Shown here: piece after piece, positions 27,219 to 36,222 of the stretch | How the letters are laid out: each line of letters begins with the position of its first letter | How positions within the stretch are numbered: position 1 is the first letter of the stretch | Origin: Dictyobacter vulcani | GTDB lineage: Bacteria > Chloroflexota > Ktedonobacteria > Ktedonobacterales > Ktedonobacteraceae | Length of the DNA stretch: 64,000 nt | Assembly (NCBI RefSeq): GCF_008974265.1 | Contig: NZ_BKZW01000003.1 | Coordinates: 124,001-188,000 of the forward strand | Direction: 5' to 3' | Made by a program: the position numbers and the translations under genes | The notes under the pieces: model-generated | Database searches by the model: none | What the model was told of the DNA's origin: nothing | Seen by the model: only the letters and a program-made list of their open reading frames with translations

Positions 27219-28904
27219 ATGCTAGCAAGACAAATATCGCGTCGGAATATATTCCTACGAGCACGAATGTGGCGCGCTTTATGTGAAATATTGATTATGC
27301 AAGTGTTGATCGTGATTTTTTCACCACAAGGATTGCTTACTACTACTACTACTACTACTGCGAGAAGTCTTTCGCATAGATTTACCACTCCATTTTATCT
27401 GGTGTACGGTTTTCTGTCTTTATTGTTTTTCGCTTTTCGCTGGCGCTTGCGCCAACCAGAGCGTACTATCTGGCAACAATTGCTGATCGAAATAGAAGCT
27501 GCCGGCATATTTTTATTGGAATTAGTGTGTAGTGTCATTTTACTGTGCTGGCTATTTCATCTGTTGCCCCCGATGGATGTCCTCCTCAGTGAGAATGGTG
27601 CAGGCATGCTGCCTATTGTTGTCTCATTCTTGTTGAGCACAATTGGCTTTTTTTCGCTGCGTATCATTTTGCATGTGCTGGCATTCTGGGAACGGTTACG
27701 GGTCAAGCGTTTGCGTTGGGCAGTCACACATTCTCATTTAATGGTGGTTGTGATAGGGGCAGGTTTTATTAGCGCAGTCTTTGTGCTCTTTCAATTATTC
27801 TGGGGCGTTGGAATGCTATTTACCGATGCCACTCCATTTTATGCCAGCGTGGTCTTTGTCTTTGCCATGTTTTTGTGCACCATTTTTGTCATTGCCTGTG
27901 TCCTGCCACCTTCGATTTTGTCTTCTTATATTTTTACACGCCGCGTGACGAGACGAATCGAGCATCTGGCCCAGGCTACCAGTATGTTGCGGAGCGGAGA
28001 TTATAGTATTCGTGTACATGTTGAGGGAGAGGACGAAATTGCGCATTTGCAGGCTGACTTTAATGCCATGGCGTCAGAGTTGGAACGCACGATGCATGCC
28101 TTGAAAGAAGAGCGGGATAACGTGGAGATGCTCCTTGATGCTCGTCGGGAGTTGATTGCCAGTGTCTCGCATGAGTTGCGGACACCAGTGGCGACAGTAC
28201 GTAGCTATCTAGAATCAGCGCTGGCTAACTGGCAAACGGATCAGCCCCCGGTCACGTTGAAGCAAGATATGCACATTATTGAGCAGCAGACTATTCGCTT
28301 GCAGTCCTTGATCAACGATTTATTTATGCTGGCTCGCGTAGAAGTAGGTCGCTTAGAAACACGTTGCGAACCCACCAATGTGGAAACCCTGGTGCAACGT
28401 GTGGTAGAGACGATTGCTCCCATTGCCTGGCGGGGAAGCCGCATTGAAGTTCTGGCTGAAATCATGCCGGTGATTCCTGCGTTTCCGCAGGCATTGGTGG
28501 ATGGTGATCGACTGGAACAGATCTTACATAACCTTATTCATAATGGCATTCGCCATACTGCTCCTGGTGGTATTATTGCCGTGACTGCGCAGGCCAACGA
28601 GCAGCAGGTGATTGTGCAGGTGAAAGATACTGGAGAAGGTATTGCACCTGAAGAACTGGCCCGCATCTGGGATCGTTTTTATCGGGCCTCCAATGCTCAA
28701 GAAGGTAGTGGTACCGGCCTGGGACTGGCAATTGTCAAAGAGTTTACGGAAGCCATGCATGGTTCTGTGTCTGTTGAAAGTGTGGTTGGTGAGGGTTCTT
28801 GCTTTACGATTTGTTTTCCCCGTGTGCAAGAACCCGTTGATATGGTCACAAGCTTTACGATACATACTGAAGCTGTGAAGACTGCTCCTCTTTCTTTGTT
28901 GTAG
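27219..28904 (+). CDS. Sensor histidine kinase, partner of the OmpR-type regulator
   Basis: The 561-residue membrane kinase has several N-terminal hydrophobic helices, a HAMP-like linker (TRRIEHLAQATSMLRSGDYS), a HisKA domain with phospho-acceptor His318 in SVSHELRTP, and an ATP-binding domain (HNLIHNGIRHT, DTGEGIAPEELARIWDRFYR, GTGLGLAIVKEF). It phosphorylates the regulator encoded just upstream. Near residues 40-47 a run of seven Thr is encoded by seven ACT repeats (27339-27359). The stretch GCAGCC-ATCAT-GGCTGC at 28967-28983, followed by CTTGTTTT, may terminate this operon. Confidence 0.94.
   Translation: MLARQISRRNIFLRARMWRALCEILIMQVLIVIFSPQGLLTTTTTTTARSLSHRFTTPFYLVYGFLSLLFFAFRWRLRQPERTIWQQLLIEIEAAGIFLLELVCSVILLCWLFHLLPPMDVLLSENGAGMLPIVVSFLLSTIGFFSLRIILHVLAFWERLRVKRLRWAVTHSHLMVVVIGAGFISAVFVLFQLFWGVGMLFTDATPFYASVVFVFAMFLCTIFVIACVLPPSILSSYIFTRRVTRRIEHLAQATSMLRSGDYSIRVHVEGEDEIAHLQADFNAMASELERTMHALKEERDNVEMLLDARRELIASVSHELRTPVATVRSYLESALANWQTDQPPVTLKQDMHIIEQQTIRLQSLINDLFMLARVEVGRLETRCEPTNVETLVQRVVETIAPIAWRGSRIEVLAEIMPVIPAFPQALVDGDRLEQILHNLIHNGIRHTAPGGIIAVTAQANEQQVIVQVKDTGEGIAPEELARIWDRFYRASNAQEGSGTGLGLAIVKEFTEAMHGSVSVESVVGEGSCFTICFPRVQEPVDMVTSFTIHTEAVKTAPLSLL
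27339..27359 (+). repeat. (ACT)7 trinucleotide repeat inside the kinase gene
   Basis: Seven perfect ACT units encode seven consecutive Thr just after the first hydrophobic segment of the sensor kinase. The unit length keeps the frame, so slippage would change only loop length. Confidence 0.9.
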
Positions 28905-28973
28905 TCTTTGCCCTCACGCGGACACGCAGGGCATTCCAATGCTCGAAGAAAGGTGAAAAGAGGCGAGCAGCCA

Positions 28974-31973
28974 TCATGGCTGCCTTGTTTTGGCTGATAT
29001 GGTATCAGGCTGCTCGGCTGTTTGGCCGGGTATCAGGGCGGCAAAATAATCGAGTAGCAAGCGATGTACAAAGATATACCCACCACCGACTTTGCGTAAT
29101 AGGATACGTTCAGTGGCAAAATCAAGAAATTGCGCATAGTTCCAGGGTATGGCGCCACTGCGCCAGAGAAGGACGCGCAGAATTATATGTTGGATGCAGG
29201 CCCAGCCACCGATCAATAAGCCTACCAGGAGTCCGCAGGAAGGACCAATGTATAATGCATTGTGTAAGCCAAAACTGAGCACTTCATTCAAACCTTGATC
29301 AAGTAAGATATTTAACTGCTGTCCAGATTCGTCACTAAGCATTAATCCGAGCCCACGACTGAAGAGATAATAAGAGCGCGTGAAAATGAAGAGCATCAGG
29401 ATATGGATGCTCCAACTGGCGCAGGTACAGATGACACCGATGATCAAGCCATTGCGCGCTGAGCGACCAATTCCCTGGTTGGGCGTCAGTCGACGATGTT
29501 CCTCTAGCTTCTGATTGGAAAGCCCATTTAAAAGGCCTAAGATAAAGCAATACGTCATGCCAATACTCAAGCCGATACTGAGTCCAAAAGCCAGACCAAC
29601 GATGGCGCGATAAATCAGCTCTATATCTCCTCCCAATGCCAGTAAGTTACTCATTTCCAGACTCAGACTCTTCGCCAGCGCCACGCTGGGTCCGAAGATC
29701 AACGCGTTGCTCAGTCCGACTTCGAGTCCCACTAAGGCCCCCACTAACAGGCCTTGTTTCAAGTAACGCGTGCTGAAGAGACCTTTCAGCAGGCTTTTAG
29801 GATTCCAGGTAATAATCTCTGTCAGTTGAATGCTCGGACTTCTTTGTGAGAAGAAGAGGAGCAATAGCAATGAAATCAGTCCAAAGCTTATGCCTACAAT
29901 CAAGCCAAAGCCAATACCAACAATTGGCCCGATTAAGAAACCAAAGCTCAGACCTGTACTTAAACCAATCAGGCTGCCAATGAGAATGCCTTGTTTGAGT
30001 AAGTTGTAGGTGCGCTTTCTTTTCTTTTCGCCGTTGGCAGGTGCCAGGAGAATACTCAAGATAGTGCTTGTAATGCCAAAGGTGCAACCAAGCACGATCC
30101 CTTTCAGGGGCGCATGCCAGGTGTAGCCTCCAGGAATGAGTATAGTGATGATGGCTACACTCAAGCCATTGCGTGTGGGTCCATGGGTAATCAACCAGTT
30201 TAGCCAGTTATACCAGTGGCGTTGTTGCGGTGGAGCTTTTGCAGCGGGTAGCGGCTCAAGCGTACGCCCACTTAACAATCCTCCCACCAGTCCACCCATC
30301 AGGGCATAAATAGTACGGGTGGTCACAGGCATACTTCCCAGAAAGAGGAAGCTGACAACCAGGCTGATCAAGATACCAATGCACATGCCAATGAATTGGA
30401 TCGCCAGCCGTTCGTAGATGCGCTGGGTGCGCGGCTCTTCAAGCCAGTCTGGCTGGATATGTTCAATATAAAAGACACTTTGGTTTTGTTGTTTCATCTG
30501 TCGGGCCAGATATGCTAACCATTGAATCGTGGGTGCAGGCGGATGACTGGTGGAAGTACCCCGGCGTGTAAGCATCCGTTGCACATAGGTGGCAAAGATC
30601 TGCTGCCGTTTAGCCTCCAGGGTGCTATTTTTGAGGATTTCATCCAGTGGCATACCATGATATGCCAGAGCCAGTACACTCAACATGAGCGGCGTGGTAG
30701 CTAACTCCTGTAAATAAAGATCCTGTTGCAATGCGACGCGCAGGGCTTCGAGCGGTTTACCGACTCTCTTAAGATACTGCTCAGTTTGCTGGGAGGTGAG
30801 CGGTTGGATCACGACCGCCATCTGCAGGCTGAGTTGGAGCGATAAGGTATGATATTCAGCTGTCCGACTACAAACGGCGATTGGCACCAGTCCATATTTG
30901 TGACGAAAAGTATTGATGGCCTCAAGGCAGGCTGTACGGTGGATGGCGTTAACTTCATCCAGGCCATCCAGTAAGAGCAATAGCCCTTCATTTTCTACCC
31001 AACTCTGGCCAATTTTGTGTGGCACTTGATATTTATCATGTAGTTCCTCAACCAGCCAATCCTTGATGGGTGCGCGTTTGATGGCCCAGGATGAGAGGTT
31101 GAAGACCACCGGGATGGGATGAAGTTCATCTTCCTCGGCCCGGTTTAATAACTGTCGGGTTAATTCCAATAAAAGTGTTGTCTTGCCTGCACCTGGTTCG
31201 CCCAGAATTAATAATGCGCCATCGGCCTCATCATAGACCTGGGCAATTGATGTGTGAGGCGGAAGCGTGCGTTTGGCCTGAGCATATTCTTGCAGCAGGT
31301 GCCAGGGATTAATTAAGGCATCTGGCCGTGTTTGGAAGCCCAGCTCAATCAGCGCAGCATGATGAAGTGAGTGCTCTAAAACATCAGTAATCCAGAAACG
31401 TCGTACACGTTTCAACAGGTGCAGACGGTTATTTTTGTCCTGTGGTAAGAGTTCACTTTTTATATTCCTGGATACTGTATTATCAATGCTGGCCTGAGCA
31501 TAGAAAAATGAAGCATCCATCGCTGGCTGTAGAGGTCCCTGTCGTGAATGATCAGATATTCTGGCCTCATATGGCAGGTGATAGTTGACTCGATTGGGAA
31601 CCGGGGCTTCAGGCCATGTCATATATCCTGAAGACTGGTGCTGGACCTCTTCATCATAGGCGACTGTGCGATAGAAATCTGTTTTCTGTCCAAATCCATT
31701 GCCCTGTCCATTAATTGGTGGCGCAATGAGCCCGAGGGAGTATGCATCCATGTGAAAGATGGTGCATAATGCCTGACAATAGCGTGGATTGGGAAAGAGT
31801 ATACCCTGTTCCCAGTAGGCTATAGTACGTGGATCTGTTTCTCCTGAACTGAAGTTTGGTAGACGATTGATCTGTTGGGCGACATCTTCAAGCGTCCAAT
31901 AGCGTCTTTCTCTTTCTTGCTTGAGTTTCTGATTTGGCGCTGTCATTTCTCGTGGACAAATCTTTTCTCCCAT
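28974..31973 (-). CDS. HTH-NACHT NTPase with multi-pass membrane C-terminus
   Basis: The 999-residue protein has an N-terminal Xre-like helix-turn-helix (LKQERERRYWTLEDVAQQIN, then TIAYWEQGILFPNPRYCQAL). A NACHT STAND NTPase follows at about 245-560, with Walker A GEPGAGKTT, Walker B LLLLLDGLDEV and ARXTAEY-like SRTAEYHT. The last 400 residues contain ten or more hydrophobic, Gly-rich helices (LIGLSTGLSFGFLIGPIVG). It would be a membrane-held, ligand-gated switch with a DNA-binding head. AGGAGG lies 9 bases before ATG 31973. It diverges from lanM and could bind the two dyads in the shared spacer; this is inference. NACHT proteins can also act in phage defence. Confidence 0.88.
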   Translation of the reverse strand: MGEKICPREMTAPNQKLKQERERRYWTLEDVAQQINRLPNFSSGETDPRTIAYWEQGILFPNPRYCQALCTIFHMDAYSLGLIAPPINGQGNGFGQKTDFYRTVAYDEEVQHQSSGYMTWPEAPVPNRVNYHLPYEARISDHSRQGPLQPAMDASFFYAQASIDNTVSRNIKSELLPQDKNNRLHLLKRVRRFWITDVLEHSLHHAALIELGFQTRPDALINPWHLLQEYAQAKRTLPPHTSIAQVYDEADGALLILGEPGAGKTTLLLELTRQLLNRAEEDELHPIPVVFNLSSWAIKRAPIKDWLVEELHDKYQVPHKIGQSWVENEGLLLLLDGLDEVNAIHRTACLEAINTFRHKYGLVPIAVCSRTAEYHTLSLQLSLQMAVVIQPLTSQQTEQYLKRVGKPLEALRVALQQDLYLQELATTPLMLSVLALAYHGMPLDEILKNSTLEAKRQQIFATYVQRMLTRRGTSTSHPPAPTIQWLAYLARQMKQQNQSVFYIEHIQPDWLEEPRTQRIYERLAIQFIGMCIGILISLVVSFLFLGSMPVTTRTIYALMGGLVGGLLSGRTLEPLPAAKAPPQQRHWYNWLNWLITHGPTRNGLSVAIITILIPGGYTWHAPLKGIVLGCTFGITSTILSILLAPANGEKKRKRTYNLLKQGILIGSLIGLSTGLSFGFLIGPIVGIGFGLIVGISFGLISLLLLLFFSQRSPSIQLTEIITWNPKSLLKGLFSTRYLKQGLLVGALVGLEVGLSNALIFGPSVALAKSLSLEMSNLLALGGDIELIYRAIVGLAFGLSIGLSIGMTYCFILGLLNGLSNQKLEEHRRLTPNQGIGRSARNGLIIGVICTCASWSIHILMLFIFTRSYYLFSRGLGLMLSDESGQQLNILLDQGLNEVLSFGLHNALYIGPSCGLLVGLLIGGWACIQHIILRVLLWRSGAIPWNYAQFLDFATERILLRKVGGGYIFVHRLLLDYFAALIPGQTAEQPDTISAKTRQP

Positions 31974-32062
31974 CCCTTTCTTCCTCCTTCACATTGCCCG
32001 TGAGGTAATTACCTCCACCCTCTTCCATATCTCTGTCGTGTGCCTGTTCTGTGATCTTATTG

Positions 32063-32079
32063 AATGATGCAAAATCATT
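32063..32079. promoter_or_regulatory. Candidate operator 1 of the lanthipeptide locus
   Basis: AATGATGCAAAATCATT is an inverted repeat with 6-base arms AATGAT/ATCATT and a GCAAA centre. It lies about 90 bases upstream of the HTH-NACHT start. Confidence 0.6.
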
Positions 32080-32182
32080 ATAACATGTTGCCCATAGTTA
32101 AGTATAAACCGCTCCTATTTTTCCTATGCCATAGTACTTGCGTTTCTTGTATATCTAGCATAATATTCCTACACATTTATGG

Positions 32183-32199
32183 AATCATGCAAAATGATT
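32183..32199. promoter_or_regulatory. Candidate operator 2 of the lanthipeptide locus
   Basis: AATCATGCAAAATGATT has the same length and the same GCAAA centre as operator 1. The single change in each arm is complementary, so the dyad is kept. It is exactly 120 bases from operator 1 and 114 bases upstream of lanM. Confidence 0.6.
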
Positions 32200-32312
32200 G
32201 TATATTTTAAATAAATATCTTACCTGTATTGATTATTGGGAAATGCACTTTGAATAATTTCATAACAAAACTATAATGTTAAATGGAGTAGCCTGAAGAA
32301 GGGGACATGTAG

Positions 32313-35300
32313 ATGATTGATGAGGGGCATAAGACAGCGTATGATCGGATGCAGAAGGAAATTTCTGCTTCCTGGTATAGTGCTTTAACATTGACGGAGC
32401 GATGGACTTTATGGCGTGCGGATGGAAAAAAGAAAATTGCCGCTGCTCGCTTGAATGAAGATTTAGCTGCTCGTAAGCTGGGCTGGTGGAAGGAGTTGCC
32501 TCCATTTAATCAAGGGAAATATTTTTCCGAGCGGCTGGTAATGGATGAGTTAACAGAAGAGGATCTGTTTTACTTGTTGTCCGAGCCGATTGAGGCAATG
32601 CGTCAACGAGTTTCAGGCGATTTGATCTGGCTAGATAAGTTGATGCAAGCCTTTGCGATGCAAGAAAAAGATATGCCCTGTCCTCTTCCCGACATGTCTG
32701 ACGCAGAAGGTGTAGATCTGCTCTTGCGGGTAATTCGTCCGCTTTTGCGTAATGCCTGGAAACGTGTCTATGTGGAAGTGCAAAACTTGTTACAACGGCA
32801 AAAGCAGCCTCCTTTTGATCCACAGACTGTGATGCGGCTCCTCTTTATGCAACTACCGGGACAGCTTTTATTTAAAGTGAGCAAGGTGCTGGCACTTGAG
32901 CTTAATGTGATGCGTGTAGAGGGGCTGCTCCAGGGCGAGACGCCCGAAGAGCGCTTCGCCTTTTTCGTGGAATGGTGTAGTCAGCCACAGGTGATGCTAG
33001 CGATCCTGGCCAGATATCCAGTATTGGCACGCCAGGTTATGGCTCAAATGGATCAGTGGCGCGAGACATCACTGGAGTTTTTGCAGCGCTTATGTGCTGA
33101 TTGGAAAGAAATTTGCGCTCTCTTCTCTCCTGGTGGGGATCCTGGTGTATTGACTGAGGTTTTAAGTGGTGCCGGTGATACGCATCGTGGTGGTCGCAGC
33201 GTTTTTCTTTTGCGTTTTGCCTCTGGTTTGCGTCTGGTATATAAACCCCGATCTTTAGCTATCGACATCCATTTTCAGGAACTATTGCACTGGCTAAATA
33301 AACGCAGTAACTTGCCAGCTTTTCGGGTACTCCAACTTCTCGATAAAGGGACATATGGGTGGGCAGAGTTCATTGAAACCCATGATTGTACCTCCACTGA
33401 ACAGGTTGAGCGCTTTTATGTGCGTCAGGGAGCCTATCTGGCATTGCTGTATACATTGTCTGCCACTGATGTCCATGCGGAAAATCTGGTGGCTGCCGGT
33501 GAGCATCCCATGCTCATCGATTTAGAGGCTCTGTTTCGGCCACGCATCCGCCAGGGTACCGAGGATGGGGAGTCAAGCACAGGTATTGATGAGTTACTGC
33601 ACTCTTCTGTCCTATCTGTCGGGTTATTACCATATCGGTTCTGGTCAAATAATCAACGGGCTGGTATGGATATGAGTGGTCTGAGCGACGTTGGGGGACA
33701 GGTGGTTCCGGTTCCTGTGGCGACATGGAGTCATGTAGGAACCGATCAAATGCATGTCATTCGGGATTATATAACGCTCCATGCTCATCAAAATCGCCCT
33801 CATTTGGATGGTCAGGCAGTGGATCTCTGTGCCTATCAACACTATATCATCTTTGGTTTTGTTTCAATGTATCAGTCGTTGCTGGCCTGTCGTGAGGATT
33901 TACTGAAGACTGTGCTGCCACGTTTTGCGCGTGATGAGATTCGGGTGATTTTACGTCCTACGATGGCCTATAGCTTGATACTGCAGGAAAGTTACCATCC
34001 AGATGTATTACGGGATTCGCTGGATTTATATCGCTATCTGGATCGGCTCTGGGCTATTACGATGCAACTACCATATATGACCAGTGTGATTGCTGCCGAA
34101 CGCTCTGACTTGCTTTCCGGAGATATTCCTTTTTTCCTGACGCATGTATCCAGCCTTGATCTCTATACCAGTCGGGCGGAGCGTGTCATTAACTTTTTTT
34201 CGCTTGCAGGTATGGATGTCGTCACGCAGCGCTTGCAACATCTGGATGAGCAGGATTTGCTCAGGCAAGTGTGGATTATCCAGGCTTCGCTGGCTTCGAT
34301 TGCTGAGCAAGAGATCCATTTTCATCCTTCGAAACTTCCCTTGCAACGCACGACAATTCCGAGTACACCGGAGCGCTTACAGGTGGCCGCCTGGGGAATC
34401 GGGCAACGCTTAACCAGCCTTGCTATCCAGGATGATACCGGCGTCAACTGGCTGAGCCTATCTATAGGACCCTATCAAGCCTGGCAAATCAGTGGTAGTG
34501 GCAATGATTTGTACAACGGCTTATCGGGTATTGCTTTTTTTCTGGCTTACCTGGGCGAAAATACGGGACAAAATGAATATACCGAACTGGCCCGGTCGAT
34601 TGCACTTGGTTTTTATCACCAATTAACTGGTCCTGCCATGCTTGCCGTGACTGGCGAGTATATCGGGGCCTTTGCTGGTTGGGGATCTTTGCTCTATGCA
34701 TTTTCTCATCTGTATATGTTATGGCGTGAATCCTGGTTGTTGGAGGCCATTGAGCGTATTATTGAGCGGATCGAGCCTTTGATTGAACAGGATCGGCAGC
34801 TTGATATCATGCATGGTTCATCTGGCTGCCTGCTGGCTCTTTTGAGTCTCTATGCAGTTACTCCGACGCCACGTATACTGGCGAATGCGATCCGCTGTGG
34901 TGATCATCTTCTCCAGGAGCTTGGACTGCTTTCTCCTACCATCGAACCGGAGCAACTCCGCCAGAAAGGGCTCTTAACGGGCTTTGCTCATGGAGCAGCC
35001 GGGATAGCGCTCAGCCTGGTGAAACTATCGGCTGTCTGTCAGCAGGAGCGTTTCCGCACTGCCTCGTTTGCGCTCCTTTCTTTTGAGCGTCAGCTGTTTT
35101 CACCCACCCAAAAAAACTGGCCGGATCTGCGTGCGGTTCCGTTAAGCAGAGATTTTGCTCAACTGGCCAATGCAGGCGAGAGCGATTTTATCGTCGCCTG
35201 GTGCCATGGGGCTGCGGGCCTGGGATTGAGTCGGATGGAACTATTAAAGTATGAAGAGGATGCGTTAATACAGCAGGAAGTGGATATTGCCTTACACACA

Positions 35301-35615
35301 ACTCTGGCGAAAGGATTTGGTTCGAATCATTCACTCTGTCATGGGGACCTGGGTAATCTGGAATTGCTTTTAACTGCTACACAACAACTGGGTATGACTC
35401 AATATTTGGAACCCCTGGCTCAACTTACGGCCATGCTACTGGAATGTGGTGAGCGCACAGGTTGGGTCACGGGGCTTCCTCTCGGTGTCGAAACTCCTGG
35501 GATGATGCTGGGGCTGGCGGGAATTGGTTATGAGCTTTTGCGTCTGGCGCAACCGCAAAAATTTCCTAATCTCCTGCTTCTGGCTCCTCCTGTTATCCGA
35601 GCGGTGGCTGGATAG
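32313..35615 (+). CDS. lanM: Class II lanthipeptide synthetase LanM
   Basis: LanM enzymes phosphorylate and dehydrate Ser/Thr of a precursor peptide, then cyclise Cys onto the dehydro residues. The 1100-residue protein has the N-terminal dehydratase domain (FLLRFASGLRLVYKPRSLAI in part, TDVHAENLVAAGEHPMLIDL) and a C-terminal LanC-like domain from about residue 730 (YNGLSGIAFFLAYLGE, GFAHGAAGIALSL). The zinc ligands are present: Cys964 in WCHGAAG and Cys1009-His1010 in SLCHGDLGN. Length is normal for LanM. GAAGGGG lies 8 bases before ATG 32313. The precursor gene follows 136 bases downstream. No LanT transporter-protease is in the neighbourhood. Confidence 0.95.
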   Translation: MIDEGHKTAYDRMQKEISASWYSALTLTERWTLWRADGKKKIAAARLNEDLAARKLGWWKELPPFNQGKYFSERLVMDELTEEDLFYLLSEPIEAMRQRVSGDLIWLDKLMQAFAMQEKDMPCPLPDMSDAEGVDLLLRVIRPLLRNAWKRVYVEVQNLLQRQKQPPFDPQTVMRLLFMQLPGQLLFKVSKVLALELNVMRVEGLLQGETPEERFAFFVEWCSQPQVMLAILARYPVLARQVMAQMDQWRETSLEFLQRLCADWKEICALFSPGGDPGVLTEVLSGAGDTHRGGRSVFLLRFASGLRLVYKPRSLAIDIHFQELLHWLNKRSNLPAFRVLQLLDKGTYGWAEFIETHDCTSTEQVERFYVRQGAYLALLYTLSATDVHAENLVAAGEHPMLIDLEALFRPRIRQGTEDGESSTGIDELLHSSVLSVGLLPYRFWSNNQRAGMDMSGLSDVGGQVVPVPVATWSHVGTDQMHVIRDYITLHAHQNRPHLDGQAVDLCAYQHYIIFGFVSMYQSLLACREDLLKTVLPRFARDEIRVILRPTMAYSLILQESYHPDVLRDSLDLYRYLDRLWAITMQLPYMTSVIAAERSDLLSGDIPFFLTHVSSLDLYTSRAERVINFFSLAGMDVVTQRLQHLDEQDLLRQVWIIQASLASIAEQEIHFHPSKLPLQRTTIPSTPERLQVAAWGIGQRLTSLAIQDDTGVNWLSLSIGPYQAWQISGSGNDLYNGLSGIAFFLAYLGENTGQNEYTELARSIALGFYHQLTGPAMLAVTGEYIGAFAGWGSLLYAFSHLYMLWRESWLLEAIERIIERIEPLIEQDRQLDIMHGSSGCLLALLSLYAVTPTPRILANAIRCGDHLLQELGLLSPTIEPEQLRQKGLLTGFAHGAAGIALSLVKLSAVCQQERFRTASFALLSFERQLFSPTQKNWPDLRAVPLSRDFAQLANAGESDFIVAWCHGAAGLGLSRMELLKYEEDALIQQEVDIALHTTLAKGFGSNHSLCHGDLGNLELLLTATQQLGMTQYLEPLAQLTAMLLECGERTGWVTGLPLGVETPGMMLGLAGIGYELLRLAQPQKFPNLLLLAPPVIRAVAG

Positions 35616-35751
35616 GACTATCGTCAGGAGATGACACATTTTTAATCTCTCATGTGTTTGGATGCTAAAGGCTTTTAACCGTCTGTTTTAAGCCCTGATA
35701 GTGTAGCGTTGGGGATGGGTAGAACCATTTCCATTAAGAAAGGATTTTCCC

Positions 35752-36006
35752 ATGTCTGTAGATATTGTGCGCGCCTGGACTGACGAAGCATATCGCCGTA
35801 GCCTGGGGCCGGCTGATCTGGCTCAGCTTCCTGTGAATCCGGCGGGCGAGATGGAACTGATTGATGCTGACCTGGCGACAATTTATGGTGGAACTGGTAT
35901 CGGTATCGGGGTTGGCCTCGGGCGACCAAACGACCATTTCTCGCTTGGTTGTTCCGCTGACTGTTTACGTTCTTCCTATTGTTTCACATTTGGGCCGTGT
36001 TGCTAG
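35752..36006 (+). CDS. lanA: Mersacidin/lichenicidin-type lanthipeptide precursor
   Basis: The 84-residue peptide has a leader MSVDIVRAWTDEAYRRSLG...LPVNPAGEMELIDADLATIYGG, the pattern of class II mersacidin-family leaders, with a double-Gly cleavage site at 46-47. The core of 37 residues begins TGIGIGVGLGRPNDHFSLG and ends FTFGPCC. It contains Cys67, 71, 77, 83 and 84 and Ser/Thr 48, 64, 68, 74, 75 and 79. Up to five (methyl)lanthionine rings are thus possible. AAGGA precedes ATG 35752. It is the obvious substrate of the upstream LanM. The Gly-rich start of the core without Cys could remain linear. Confidence 0.92.
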   Translation: MSVDIVRAWTDEAYRRSLGPADLAQLPVNPAGEMELIDADLATIYGGTGIGIGVGLGRPNDHFSLGCSADCLRSSYCFTFGPCC

Positions 36007-36052
36007 CAGTGGGTGAGCCTGTCTTTTTTTCGTTGCTTAATGCCCTGGATAA

Positions 36053-36163
36053 TGCTCTTATCAGTTTATCCCGGTTCCGTGCGGATGCACATGATCGCAT
36101 CCGCACGGATGTAAGCCAGCGAGCACGTTTCCTCGCGATGACCGGGATAAACTGATAAGAGCA
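36053..36163. repeat. Nested inverted repeat downstream of the lanthipeptide precursor
   Basis: Outer 23-base perfect arms (36053-36075 and 36141-36163, left arm beginning TGCTCTTATCAGTTTATCCC) enclose an inner 13-base hairpin (36076-36088 and 36097-36109) with an 8-base loop. About 30 more bases lie between the inner hairpin and the outer right arm. It follows the precursor stop by 46 bases and separates it from the convergent histidine kinase. It could be a terminator or a mobile structured repeat. Confidence 0.75.
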
Positions 36164-36222
36164 ATGAGACGTTAACAATCCTCTTGATTACATGTTATGG
36201 AGAAGGACAATCATAAACAGGT

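Larger units (their letters stand above)
31974..32312. other. Shared control region of the NACHT and lanM genes, about 340 bases
   Basis: The AT-rich divergent spacer holds two related 17-base dyads (32063-32079 and 32183-32199) and no gene. AAGAAGGGG at 32296-32304 is the ribosome-binding site of lanM. Confidence 0.6.

Noticed and set aside
32313..35615. LanM as a LanL- or LanKC-type enzyme
   Set aside because: There is no kinase or lyase domain; the N-terminal dehydratase and the complete zinc ligands of the cyclase domain fit class II.
28974..36006. Phage-defence island based on the NACHT gene
   Set aside because: No other defence, integrase or tRNA-linked signature is present, and the divergent partner is a lanthipeptide gene. 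Regulation is the more economical reading, though defence is not excluded.
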